Assembly (NCBI GenBank): GCA_013368445.1
Contig: JAACJO010000016.1
Location: 744,001 to 808,000, forward strand
Direction of reading: 5' to 3'
From: Leucocoprinus leucothites
Taxonomy: Eukaryota; Basidiomycota; Agaricomycetes; Agaricales; Agaricaceae
DNA length: 64,000 nt
The position numbers and the translations under genes are program-made. Below the pieces are notes generated by a model. It saw only the letters and a list, made by a program, of their open reading frames with translations. It searched no databases and was not told the DNA's origin. Shown piece after piece: positions 1 to 10,945 of this stretch (its first letter is position 1; every line of letters begins with the position of its first letter).

Positions 1-721
1 ATGAGGCAAACAGCTTCAGTGAGAGAAGTACGCACCCTATTGAGGAACCCATTGCCCAAGGAGCGTGTAAAAGGGCAAATGCATCAGCCCTGTTCGTCGC
101 GTCTGTCATCTCCCCAATGGCACTCTTGATGGCTCCGCTGTTATTATTTAATGCGGTGAAGAGGCAACGACTAAGGAGAATCAAAATGTCAGTCTTTCAT
201 AACAAGAGGATGCATTGTTGAGAACCTTGCGACGAGTGCCCAGAAGGTCGTCGACAGCCCAGTGAAAAGGCTTGAAAATGCGAGAGCTGCTGTACCGAGT
301 ATAATAATGGGTTTCCTGCCAATATAGTCTGATACGCGGCTCCAGTACAAGACAGTGATAAAGCTCATTGCTTGACGCGTCACTTCCTGTTCAATGTTCA
401 ACGTTCAATGGACAGCTAGCACAACTGGTCTGAGGCATACCATAGTGCTGGCATAATAAGCCACCTTCTTTCCATCTCCTCCAGCGAGCAAGGTCAAGAA
501 CTAAAGTATGAAGCAATGATTCTCCGTCAGGAAGACCAAAATCTGGCAAACTAACAGCGCACCTCATTGATGAAGGGGAAAAGGGAATACGTTGCTGTAG
601 ACTCACAAAACCTCAGGTAAAGTAGAATCGCGAGCTGACCGAAAGGCAGACGCGTCCGTTTCGTGTGTTCCTGTAGAAGGAGACAATCCTCCTCTGAGTG
701 CGCGTCCTCCCCGATTGTCAT
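1..721 (-). CDS. MFS transporter, N-terminal part (runs off left edge)
   Basis: Major facilitator superfamily transporter, probably a drug or metabolite exporter in a membrane. I start it at the ATG at 721-719, followed by an acidic N-terminus and a first membrane helix that includes LPFGQLAILLYLRF. Exons join as 721-563, a short exon from about 500 to 441 ending GKKVAYYASTM, then an exon from about 388. The last carries the loop 2-3 signature WSRVSDYIGRKP, a clear MFS motif with the usual D-R-G-R-K pattern. A further exon encodes ALNNNSGAIKSAIGEMTDATN and APWAMGSSIG, as in fungal ZRG/tetracycline-type MFS proteins. The C-terminal half lies outside the window. Substrate cannot be told. The family call is firm, the first intron boundaries less so. 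Confidence 0.8.
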
Positions 722-1001
722 GCAGGAACTAGTAGAAGAGTTCCCATTCTGTGAAGCTAGAATTAAAAGGGGCACCCGCGGCCCTGAACAGTGTTGAGTA
801 CTTATCTAAGGATTCTATACCTGGACTGATAAGATAAGATTCTACCCACTATCATATCCAACTTATTAATCTTCCCCCTTACCTCCACCCTCCTCCTTCG
901 TCGAACCCGTTTTTTTAGTACATGTAAGTCAGTATTGCTATATAAAATGGGTCATTCATCTTGAATAATCTTTTCATCAGAGTGCTACACAGATTCCAGA
1001 C

Positions 1002-2092
1002 ATGCCACCAGGCAAGGGCGGTAATGCAAAGAAAGAGGCCGGGCGTGCTAAAAAGGCTGAAAACGAAGCAAAGAAACAGGCTGTAGCAGCTGCAGAAAAG
1101 GTGAGAGTACAGCTGTTAAACACGATATTACTCGTATTCATTGATATACGCTACTTGGTGGCTTTAGGAGCGTAAAGAAGCCGCGGCATGGGCTGATAAC
1201 GATGTGAAAGGTGGCAAGGCGACCAAAGAGGCCAAAGAGGAGAAACGAAAAGCGGATCTAGCGCGGAAAGCAGAGAATGCAAAACTCCTAGCTGAGGAAG
1301 AGACCAATGCACCGCCTAAGGTCAAAGCGGCACCCAAAGCCGGCCAGAAGAAGAAGGCCGAGGCTGCACGACCTGCCGGTCCAGGAGCTATTGCTGCCGG
1401 AGGTGGACTTGCGGCTGTCAGTGGCGGTGGGGACAAGGGAAAGGGAAAGGAACCGGAAGTGGAAAGTTACAGCGCGACTGGTATTGACAACGCTCTAGAG
1501 CTTCTGGATGTTGTGACTGCCAAGATGGACAAGGCGAGTCTTGGACAGGAGGCTGCTGGCTTGGAGAAACATCCGGAGGTATGTGTTTTACATTTTTCAG
1601 TGCTGTTCGACGTGGCAAACTGATCATATTTTAACAGCGTCGATTTAAGGTGTGTACGGGGTTACTGACATAAGTTCCTGTGCCAGTTGAATAACGCTTG
1701 CTCGTTAGGGTGCCTTCGAGGCCTATCAGGAACGCGAGCTACCTAAGATCAAACAGGATGTGAGTGCTCACCACTTCGAGGTTATATGTATCATGATTCA
1801 AATTCTCCTTCAGCACCCAGGTCTTCGCCTACAGCAATATAAAGTATGACAGCTGATACTCCCTTGATTCTCGGCCTAACAACACCGCATCGCAGGAATT
1901 ACTGTTCAAGCAATTCCAGAAATCGCCCGAGAATCCGTGAGTAATATTTGGCATCAACAGCTATGTGAACTCGCCCCTGACTTGTTCTATAGCTTCAACC
2001 AGGCGACCGTGGCCTACGATGCTTCGAAAGAGGATAGGCTTAACGCACTCAATCGCAAGCGCGCAGAGATCGAAGGACGGCTGCGTGATTAA
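1002..2092 (+). CDS. CCDC124-like coiled-coil protein
   Basis: Homologue of eukaryotic coiled-coil domain protein 124, a conserved ribosome-associated protein. Seven exons (1002-1100, 1168-1578, 1638-1649, 1709-1759, 1814-1843, 1896-1936, 1993-2092) give 247 residues in one frame. The N-terminus MPPGKGGNAKKEAGRAKKAE is the lysine- and alanine-rich charged helix typical of the family. The centre is low complexity (Gly/Ala/Pro) and the C-terminus is the conserved domain with GAFEAYQERELPKIKQDHPG and ending in SPENPFNQATVAYDASKEDR. One exon is only 12 bases (four codons, RRFK). The ribosome role comes from family knowledge, not from this sequence. Confidence 0.88.
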
Positions 2093-2670
2093 ACTCCTGT
2101 TCTTACCCGCCGCTAGACATCACGATGGCTATGGTATCTCAACCCCCAACGTAATATCTTTCACGCGAAAGTCGGGTTTTATCAAGTTTACCGCGGCGCA
2201 GTACTGGGTTAGTGTTCAGGTACACCCGTGACGATCCTATGTACAGTTGCTATTGGGAATTCTACCACCCATTCTGTCGGAATCGCACTCGGCGGTTCAG
2301 TAATATCATAATACACATCGGACCATTTCAATAGCTTTACTATTTCACCACATGCGTATTCTGGTGCCGCAAATCAGATGGCGGTACACGGAATATTTTT
2401 CATGGCATTCAGCAACCGCGACTTGTGGTATAGGCGATGATATTAGTGCTTACGAGGGGTGGTGGATGACAAGCAACCTGTGCTGAGTAGCCACATACGC
2501 TCTGGTGGCGTACAGCATTGGAAAACCACAGAAAGTTGCACAGCCTCCTTATGTAATCCATCAGTCGTGCAAATACTTATATTGCGCGAGATTTTTCTTT
2601 ACGCTCTCCACTCTTGTCTTCGTCCCGTTTGCTCTCATCTGCCCACCAGACGATTCGCCTTGACTGCATA
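2093..2670. other. Intergenic, CCDC124 3' side and calcipressin promoter
   Basis: No coding segment could be recognised. It should hold the 3' UTR of the CCDC124-like gene and the promoter and 5' UTR of the calcipressin gene. An in-frame ATG at 2614 could extend calcipressin by 19 residues. Confidence 0.5.
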
Positions 2671-3504
2671 ATGCCTTCATCCGTGACACTCAGCTGTGGA
2701 AACAGTCCTATCGTATCTCCTCGAGCACAATCACCGGAAACCATTCGCACCAATACACTCGCAGTGACCTCTCTCCCGAAATCCTTTTTCGAGCCTGTCA
2801 TTCTCGAACTCCTACGAGCTCATTTTTCATCATTTGGGAGTATCAACCAATGGGTTCCTTTACCTGGATTTGCAAGGATCATCGTGGTGTACGAAGAGGA
2901 AGATCACGCTGAAAATGCGAAACTTCGTTCAGATCCAATCGTCCTTTCTGCTACGAAGGAGCGGTAAGTCGAATATACCTTTATTCAGCTTCTCTGAATG
3001 CTGACGGATTACATTGTTATCCTATTCAGATCTGAAGAACTCATACTTCGCGTATATCGCGCCGACCCAAACCCATTGATCTCCCATGACCCAGAGCTCT
3101 CGACCATTCCCTCGGAGGCATATCTCCAACCCCCTGTCTCCGACAAGAACTTCCTCATCTCCCCTCCTGGATCTCCACCCGTAGGCTGGGAGTCCATGCA
3201 GGAAGATCCACCCAACACCACGCCTCTCGCAGACGATCTGATGCAAGCTCTCCAAAGACTTCATGTCCAGCAACAGAGTACTGAGAGGAGAAAGTCGAGC
3301 TTGGAGGTTCTGATTGAGCCAGAAGAGAGTGGTGTGGGTGTGTATGTAGAGGATTGTGATGTGGTTGTCGATGAGGACGGCTTCATCATTGAGTCGCATG
3401 AGGAAAGGGAAGAGGATTGGGTTTATGGTGTCACGGCCCCCGCCAGAACGAAGTGGTCGCCTCTGCCAACGGCTATGCCACCCATGAGACCTATTTCCGC
3501 GTGA
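2671..3504 (+). CDS. Calcipressin (regulator of calcineurin)
   Basis: Calcipressin family (RCAN/Rcn1), which binds and modulates the Ca2+/calmodulin phosphatase calcineurin. Two exons, 2671-2963 and 3030-3504, give 255 residues. Residues about 30 to 115 resemble the RRM-like fold of the family (LPKSFFEPVILELLRAHFSS and LPGFARIIVVYE). After the intron comes LRVYRADPN and then the hallmark FLISPPGSPPVGWE, the serine-proline motif phosphorylated in other members. The C-terminus is acidic and ends MPPMRPISA. I chose the ATG at 2671; the in-frame ATG at 2614 would add 19 residues. The 3' flank contains two introns carrying snoRNAs, which may lie in this gene's own 3' UTR. Confidence 0.9.
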
Positions 3505-3609
3505 TTTGTAAATATTTATGGCTGATTTTCCTTGTTTCCGGACTTCGGTTTGTTTTCTTTGATTTGGTGAGTCTTTGGTTCATACTGCGCCATTTTCACT
3601 TCATGTTCC

Positions 3610-3697
3610 TCTCGGATGAAAATACACTCAGACCTGTTCTGAAAACCCTTCGGGGGTACTGCGGACAACCGTATATTGCCTATTTTTCTGACCTTCC
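3610..3697 (+). ncRNA. Box C/D snoRNA, U25/snR56-like, copy 1
   Basis: Box C-like ATGAAAA at 3616, box D' CTGA at 3639-3642 and box D CTGA at 3688-3691. The ten bases directly before D', CAGACCTGTT, are the reverse complement of the universally conserved 18S rRNA stretch AACAGGTCTG. The fifth base upstream of D' pairs with the guanosine methylated under guidance of human U25 (SNORD25) and yeast snR56. A second element, TATTGCCT at 3674-3681, complements the next eight 18S bases (AGGCAATA). It sits inside a well-formed intron. Box C is weak here (two mismatches), so copy 2 is the better-formed gene. Confidence 0.68.
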
Positions 3698-3871
3698 TAT
3701 TGCCTCATGTTTGCTCCAAACAATGCCACTGACATTATCCTTTTAGGTCTTTCGGACTTTATTTTCACCATCACTTATCATCAACGCCATCCGTGTACTT
3801 TTAGTTATTGTAAGCACTGCCTCCTTACTTCTACATCATTTCTTCTCGCCTTCTTGCGCTGGAGACTTCGT

Positions 3872-3945
3872 TTGGGATGATTACCATTCAGACCTGTTCT
3901 GATCCTTGTGGAGAAAATCTACTATTGCCTATTTTTTCTGACCCT
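3872..3945 (+). ncRNA. Box C/D snoRNA, U25/snR56-like, copy 2
   Basis: Box C ATGATTA at 3877-3883 (one mismatch to RTGATGA), D' CTGA at 3899-3902, a possible C' TGTGGAGA near 3908, and box D CTGA at 3938-3941. GGG just before box C can pair with CCC just after box D as a terminal stem. The guide CAGACCTGTT before D' and the accessory TATTGCCT at 3923-3930 are identical to copy 1, while most other bases differ. That pattern indicates selection on the rRNA-pairing elements. It lies in the intron 3820-4002. Confidence 0.75.
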
Positions 3946-4250
3946 TCTTTCTTGAACCCATTTGTCTTGAACTCTTTACTGACTTCTCCCTTCGATTGCC
4001 AGGTTAATCACATATCTGATACCTAATCCGTCCATCCATCCTTAATCTTCATTCCCCTCGATCTCTTTCTTCCTTGCTTACCCTCATCATCGTACGAAAG
4101 ATTTGTTGGTCATATTGGTGTACTTTTATGGACTTCTTTCGAACCTGGACTTTTGTTACTGTACACCCTAGACGCTAGATAGATGATTTTGTTCTCCTCA
4201 GGCTGTAATCTCGCTTCATTCGTCATTCAAGTCCAAAAATCCTATGCTGT

Positions 4251-5763
4251 TATCTGGACCTCGTTACTCTAAAGAATGGAGAGTGATCTATACAAGACCA
4301 GGGATATCTGCAGTGCTCTGCGTTGCCAAGACTGAGCGCTGAGCCGTTTAAAGACGTTACGTCCACCATGTTCTCCTGGAGGGTTCCAGGCAATATGACC
4401 ACTCAAGATGATTGACGTCGGGTGGTGTCGTGAAGTGCGAAATTGGTCATCAGCATGAGGACATTCCGAACACATGACTCCGTATCTACCCCCTTGTGGC
4501 GTGCATACGGTGATGCATTCTTTAGGACTGCTTTGGTCTGCATTGCATACTTTATTGGGACGAGCGGACAAAAGTTCATGGTCATGGTAACCTCTGTCTG
4601 GTGTCAACTCCAAATTTCAGATTCTTCTGCGGCGCTGTTGGTGGCTCACCACTGGGCTTCAAAGGATCTAAACTGGTTCTGATCCTATTTCTGTTGATCA
4701 ACATCCTCACTGATAATTGTCACTGATGTCGGTATAATGCGTATCCCTATCCCTACTGGGGGATTTGGTCGATATCAAATCGGGTCCACACTAAGCTTGT
4801 CAATTCCCTCTGCCTCAGACCTTAGTGCACAGATACGACTTGGAAACTTGAACAGCCTTCTGCTGTGTCACTACCTCATTTGCCTTTATACTATTCTTAC
4901 GACTCGCTCCCATCGGCGACTGATTCGCTAGAAGGTGGATGCTGAAACTGGGAGCGGTGCGCAGTAAAGTCACTACAATGTAACCGAGTTGTAGAATAAC
5001 GTCTGAATGTTCCATTCCAGTGTGACACAAAAAGATAGACTATTTATTGTACAAAGGAATTCCAGACTCTAAAGCGCACTGAGCCCACTATGACTTCGGC
5101 ATGGCATTTAGGTCTCGCCGCTTTGATTGACAGTTGCACCCTTCGGCAGTGCAGTGAACAGAAAATGCATGAAGTAAATTCACATCCTTGTATTTTCTCC
5201 TCTTCCCCTATCTACCTGCGCCATTAAAGCCGGTTTCCCACTCGGCGATCCTCGAAAACTTAGCTAACGACCCAACCCTTGTAATCCTGGGCGACCCCCG
5301 AAAATAGCACTCTAGCCGCCAAAACAAGGTTATTTACGTTCCGATCGAAAAGTATAATCACGCTCACGTGATCGCGCCCATTGTTGGACAATGGTCGGGT
5401 TGGGGTCGGTTGACGCCAAACAAGTGGTAGTATAAATGAAGAACAAAGACCCTATAGTGCTCTGCTGCTGCCAGGGCTACCGGGGTTGCCTCCAAGCTCT
5501 TACTTTGCGTTCATAAACCTCCCTTGAATTCTTCCCTGACCTCCTTCTCTCTTAACCTACTGAACGACCAAGTGCGTTTTGGTAGTGACGCTCTTTTTGT
5601 TTTTTTGAAGACGACGCTGGTACGGGCTAGACTGCTTTGACTGTTAGGACGCTAGGCCGTGGACTTTAACGATTCTGCTCGTTCATTCTTTTGGATTTCG
5701 TTAGACGGACTTGGAACATTTTGCATTTGCATGTTTTTTCGTTATTTTCTTGCACTTGATATC
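4251..5763. other. Intergenic, mostly 5' region of the cysteine-rich receptor gene
   Basis: No coding signal that I trust. The right part (about 5350 to 5763) looks like a promoter and 5' UTR: a TATA-like element at 5431 followed by pyrimidine-rich sequence. The left part (4250 to 5300) holds only short frames without recognisable motifs. Confidence 0.5.
5431..5437 (+). promoter_or_regulatory. TATA-like element upstream of the cysteine-rich receptor gene
   Basis: TATAAAT, about 330 bases before the predicted start codon at 5764 and followed by a pyrimidine-rich stretch that fits a long 5' UTR. Inferred from sequence and position only. Confidence 0.4.
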
Positions 5764-8700
5764 ATGATTTCGAAACTGTTCTCTATTTTATCCATCCTAG
5801 TTTTGTCGAGCTCTGCTGGTGAGTACCCAATTGCTTCGTGGATGTCTTCTCGCTGACAATAATGATAGCTGCGCAGTCACCTTCCCTGAATGTTGTTTGT
5901 GTTGCTGGACAATGCATCCAAGGCATTTCAAATACGACTCGTACGCCGCGTGTTGTCTTCCTCCAATATTCATTTCTTACCATTTGCGTGCAGTTGGCGC
6001 AAAACTCAGTGCGTCAAACTTACCTGTATCTGTACAACTACTTCCCGGAACCTACACGACTACGACGAATCCTCAGCTTCTACATAATCTCCTCACTGCA
6101 TCTGGTGCCACGCTCTCACCCTCACCCGGCTTCGAGAATGCAAGTAAAGCGTTCACCCCCTCGTCTCTGCCTCTAGAACTGGACATGTCGCCGGGCATGA
6201 CCGTGTACAACGGCGCCCTTTATTCCGGGCAGGCCGTATATTCTGGGTTTCCTGAAACGCCGGAAGTGGCTAGTAATACGAGTGAACAGCAACCTTCGCA
6301 AGTTACTGCGGCTTCGTTCTTCCTTGCGGGTAACATGTATGCCATCCTCGGTGGACCAAACGGGGGCAACGATCGTGTCGTTGTGTGGTCCTCTGTTCCT
6401 GACACCAATCAACTCCCATTCTCCTCCGCTTCGTCTTCGTCAACGACTCTTAGTGTATATGACATTGTCTCATCCACGTGTAATCCTACATGCTCAAGCA
6501 ACGGTCTCTGTTCACCGACAAGCAACACCTGCGTTTGCGCTCCAGGATTCACGGGCAATTCATGTGAATCCTGTGCCTCTGGGTTCTTTGGACCGCAATG
6601 CGAGCAATGTCCTAGTGGATGTGATCAGTGCGATGATGGAATTCAGGGTACTGGAAGGTGTTTGAAGAAGCCTGTTGTCGGGGCTCCGGAGAGTTGTGGA
6701 TGTGTGAATGGGCAATGTGGAAATGGCGGACAGTGTGCCTGTAATGCAGGGTGGAAGGATGGGAGTGACGGGAAGAAGTGTTCGACATGTCAGGATGGGT
6801 TTTATTTGACATCGAGTGGGGATTGTCAAGGTAAGGATTTTTCTTTGTCAGGGGGCTGTTTGTTCAATGAGTTAACTGTGGGATATAGTGTGTCAACCCG
6901 GATGTTCAAAGTGCGCGGACACGACTGCGACGTGCACTCAATGCAAGCAGGGGTTCTCTATCAATTCGGCCGATAACACCAAGTGTGACTTTGTGAAACA
7001 GCCCACTCCGGCAGGTCAAGTTTGTCCGGATGGGAGCTTCAGCAATGGGGCTACATGCTCGCCCTGTTCAACTGCCTGTCAGACTTGTTCCGGTGCTACC
7101 TCGAACGATTGTATTCTTTGTGCGCCTGGAAGCCTCCTGTTCAACGGCAATTGTGTTAGTACGAATGGGGACGGTGTTTGTCAAGGGACTACTGGGTTGC
7201 TTGCGAACAATAACAAGGGCGAATGTGACGGTGAGTTGCTTGATGCTTTCTGTTTTTGATGTTGCTCTGATGGACATTTGTTTATCTTAGCGTGTCCGTC
7301 GAAATGTACTTCGTGCAAGATTCCGGGATTCAGCGTTGCTTCAACGTTCGATCAGCTGCAGTGTTCTGGCTGTTTACCTGGTTTCTTCCTCTCACAAGGC
7401 AAATGCGTGGAGAGCTGTCCTGCTGGCACGCTTCCGTCTCCACAGGATAATTTGAATTGCATTCGTATGTGACGGTTCACTGTAGTCGTCTAATACGATC
7501 TAATTGACATCCGCACTCTTAGCCTGTGACTCCTCATGCGGTACCTGTACCGATGCTGCCGATTTCTGCCTCACTTGTAGCGGATCCGGTCAGCTCGCGT
7601 TCAACGGCAAATGCGTCTCTTCTTGTCCTTCCAATGCTTTCACAGCGTCCGATTCATCGTCCTGCACAGCTTGTCACCCCGACTGCGCGTCTTGCTCTGG
7701 CTCTCAATTCAACCAATGCACAGCGTGTCCTGCCGACCGGCCTGTGCTCCAGAACGGGAGATGTCTTCCTACCTGTGCCAAGGGTGAATTCTTTGATAAG
7801 AGTTCGGATTCTTGCCAGAGTTGCGATAGCAGCTGCATTACTTGTTCCGCATCAAGTGCTGATCAGTGTTTGAGCTGCACGGATGGAGAAGTTTTACGCC
7901 AGGGCAAATGCGTCAAGAGCGATGATGGATGCGAGACGTTGAAAGGGCTTGGTGTCTGTTTAAAAGAATTGGTGGTTGCTCCCAAGCCGAACTCGACGAC
8001 TGGCCCAGATAATCCACAGCCCAGTATTTCCGGGATTTCTGATCCCACCCAAATCAAGGTCAAGGTCGAGAACAAGCTAGAGTGGTGGCAGATCCTGTTG
8101 ATGGTACTGGGCTGCCTATTCTTGGCACTCATTGTGATCATTCTGTGGCGCAGACATGCGAGAAAGAAGAGGGCGGAGAGGACGAAGGCCTGGGCTACGC
8201 AAAGAGGTGTTCTTGGCGGAAAAGGCGGATCATGGTGGAAGCGGATTTTCGCAAGAAAACAGCGAGATGCGTATGGTATGCGCTCGGAGAAGGAGGATGG
8301 ACTTCCAAGGTACCGAGATGATGTGATTTCGGAGCACCCGGACCCTACGGTGGATGGCTTCATCGACGCGTACGCCGATAAACGTTCGAGTTGGGAGTAT
8401 AGGTCAAGGAGGTCGAGTCTGACTCGTCGATCCTTGTTTTCGGAGATCACAGGCGAACGGAGGAAGGCACCGGAGCCTCGGGTGCCTGTCAGGGAGAATT
8501 CCATGTCGGTACAAAGTTTACGCACGACCAAGACTGCTGCCACGAGGAGTACGGCTTCGAAGAAGCCTATTTCTGAGCGGAAGTTGGTTGACGTGGAGAC
8601 AGATGCAGAGAGATACGCTAGGTCTGTTAGGGAAGCAAAACCTGTTGAAGCTGTCGAGCAGGCTAAAGAGCACCCTGGTGCTGCTCCATTCCTCGCGACG

Positions 8701-8772
8701 GAGCCTCTTGGCCACTGGGTGCAGCCGAACACGACGGGGAGTAGTACACAACGGAATCCCTTCCGGAGGTGA
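5764..8772 (+). CDS. Cysteine-rich (EGF/furin-like repeat) type I membrane protein
   Basis: Six exons (5764-5818, 5869-5940, 5994-6830, 6889-7230, 7291-7464, 7523-8772) give 909 residues. Order: signal peptide MISKLFSILSILVLSSSA; an N-terminal domain of about 220 residues including ASFFLAGNMYAILGGPNGG; a long run of EGF-like and furin-like repeats (for example CAPGFTGNSCESCASGFFGP); one membrane helix near residue 680 (WQILLMVLGCLFLALIVIIL) followed by a basic stop-transfer stretch; and a cytoplasmic tail of about 200 residues rich in Ser, Arg and Lys. The layout is that of a surface receptor or wall-facing sensor, but there is no kinase or other signalling domain. Ligand and function are unknown. 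It precedes the PP2C gene by 232 bases in the same direction. Confidence 0.85.
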
Positions 8773-9004
8773 TCGATCAGGGCGGGCCGTAACCTAGATC
8801 ACGTGTGATAATAATAAAATAGTCGTCATAATTAATTATATTTTTGAATGCTGATGAGTGCTAGTCTGATTCCTTGAAATTCCCCGGCCGATGAGCTAAG
8901 TTGCCTCGTCTCTTCCCTGTTCTTTTACCATCTCAGTTCTCCCTTCTCCGTCTGACCTATCTTCCCGACTTTTCTCCTCAGTCCTTTTAACCTCCTCGTG
9001 TGCT

Positions 9005-10945
9005 ATGATTGTTGGACGTGCCGTTGCCCCCGCTACGGCGGCGAGTTGGGCTTACTCTGAGGATATTCCGGGATCGAGGTGTGGACCCGAGGACGGTCCT
9101 TGGCCGCGCCAGTATCAAGTGCTTTCGGAAAAGGATGTCTGGCGCGAGCTCAAGGAACTTGCGAAGCCACACTCTGTGGTGTTCGATCAGGAGAAAGGTT
9201 ATCGTGCAGATTCAATCAACTTTCAACCTTCGCCGACTACCCGGACACAGGACAGATATGTTGTTACAGAAATTAGCATTCGGGGGCAGAAGTGGAACTT
9301 GACGGGAGTGTTTGATGGTACGTTGCTGCGTGTTGTGATTCCCTGTGGTTGTGTTTCTAACCACTTTCGTCAAATCATCAGGTCACTTGGGGGACGTCAC
9401 CGTTGAACACGTCGCTTACCACTTGCCTATAATCGTGCAAGAATTCTTACAAGCCGCCCTTGAGCAGGAACCAGAGAAAGAGCTGACACCGGAATATGTC
9501 GGTGACCTCTTCTCTCAGTCTATCCTCGCTTTCGACGACGCCATTGCTCATGATGTCCTGGATCTCTTTGGTGGATCTATCGAAGAGTTGGAAAAGCACT
9601 CGGACACAGATATCAAAAGAATTATTAATGATCAACATCTTGGAGGTGCAAACTGGCGGAAGGCGAGGTTATGCATGTATGGCACAACGGCGCTCGTTGC
9701 CCTCATCGACCCAGACCATGTCAATCTCTGGGTCGCCAACCTGGGGGACTGTCAGGCAGGTGGGTGTTTGCCGAGGGGATTACGTTGATTTGCTCTATTG
9801 CTGACTTCGGAACTGTGCGGTTTATTCATAGTGCTAATAACCCCGGACGATGAGGGTGTGAAAGACTGGCAGATTGATTTCCTGACAAATGCTCATAACG
9901 GCGATAACGATACTGAGCTTGAACGGATACGAGCCGAACACCCCGGTGAGGATGAGTGTATCCTCAATCGACGCGTGCTCGGCGCTCTGGCTCCCACTCG
10001 TTGTGAGTACCCTGCCCTTTTGCTATCTTTAGGTTTCTTTCGCCTTCCACCGGATGACTTGGCGTCGTCGAGGCTCAGTCAGCCATTGGCTGACTGAGGT
10101 TGATATGACCCGTTCCGGCCAACTCAATTGCGCTAATTCAGCGTTCCATCAGCCATCACTTGTCATCCCCGCATTGCATCATGCTTCTCGGCTTCTTTTT
10201 TCCCTGTCTAGATATGCATGTTCTGATGTGCATCGTGCCCATTGGTTCCTTCATTGAATTGTCGACGCGAGCTCGAGAATCCCTCCTAGTTTCAATACTC
10301 TTCGGTTTCGTTATTTGTCTTATCGTGTGACTGACTTGATCTCCCTTTCCTACAGGTCTAGGTGATATTCCGTTTAAACAACCACCTGCGTTCACCCGAA
10401 GAGTGCTTTATAATCTGTTCCCCGGATTTCATAATACCTCTCCTTGGGAAGAATTCTTGAAGCGGAATAAAACGCCACCATACATCACTGCGAAACCTGA
10501 GATCGCACATCGCAAGCTGAGAAGGGCACCAAGTGATCCACCGCCCCCACCGCAGTTGACATTCACGCCTGCTTCGACGGATAGCTTGGCAAAATATTCG
10601 TACCGACCAGGAGAGATTGAACCAGAGGGACATACAGTCCACCGACCGACTTTCCTCGTGCTTTGCTCTGATGGATTCACAGACTTGTGCTCCAGTGAAG
10701 GTCCGACTAGGATATTTGAGAGTTGGGCGAGGGGGATGATGGAACTTTGGTCCCTTGGTGAGGTCGGTGAAGGAGGGAAGGGAGGGAGTGGTGTGAAGGA
10801 GGACGTGAGAGGGTCTGGAAATATGGCATTAAGATTGTTGAGGAGAAGTGTGGGCGATGATCGGTTTAGTGTGAGTAAGGTGTTGACGTTGGACATGGAT
10901 GAGGCGTGGATTGATGATACGGCTGTTGTTGTTGTTACTGTGTGA
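9005..10945 (+). CDS. PP2C-type protein serine/threonine phosphatase
   Basis: PPM/PP2C metal-dependent phosphatase, 483 residues, exons 9005-9317, 9382-9759, 9832-10002 and 10356-10945. Motifs appear in family order: GVFDGHLGD near residue 103 (metal-binding Asp and Gly, normally GVFDGHGG), YGTTALVALI, LWVANLGDCQAVL, LGDIPFK, LVLCSDGFTDL and a terminal WIDDTAVVVV in the place of the usual D-N-x-T-x-I-V. Proline- and glycine-rich inserts lie between the LGD and CSDG blocks. The general fold resembles the pyruvate dehydrogenase phosphatase branch, but I see no clear mitochondrial targeting peptide. The third intron (353 bases) is the longest of any coding intron mapped here and contains a perfect hairpin. 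Confidence 0.88.
10074..10098 (+). repeat. Perfect 11-bp inverted repeat in PP2C intron 3
   Basis: CTCAGTCAGCC, a three-base loop ATT, then GGCTGACTGAG. It lies within the 353-base intron 10003-10355 and would form a stable stem-loop in the pre-mRNA. Function unknown. Confidence 0.7.

Larger units (their letters stand above)
3505..4250 (+). other. Probable spliced 3' UTR or non-coding host with two introns
   Basis: Two intron-like segments sit just past the calcipressin stop codon. The first, 3567-3746, begins GTGAGT, has a CTGAC branch site near 3731 and ends TTTTAG. The second, 3820-4002, begins GTAAGC, has a CTGAC branch site near 3979 and ends TTGCCAG. At about 180 bases they are two to three times longer than the coding introns here, and each contains one box C/D snoRNA. 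Exonic parts have no useful reading frame. Either this is the calcipressin 3' UTR or an independent non-coding host transcript. Confidence 0.6.

Noticed and set aside
7863..8732. Minus-strand frame of 289 codons over the last exon of the cysteine-rich receptor gene.
   Set aside because: Antisense to a well-supported exon containing the membrane helix and tail; no motif.
10429..10896. Minus-strand frame of 155 codons over the last PP2C exon.
   Set aside because: Overlaps the catalytic LCSDGFTD exon on the other strand and is low-complexity Ser/Pro/Leu.
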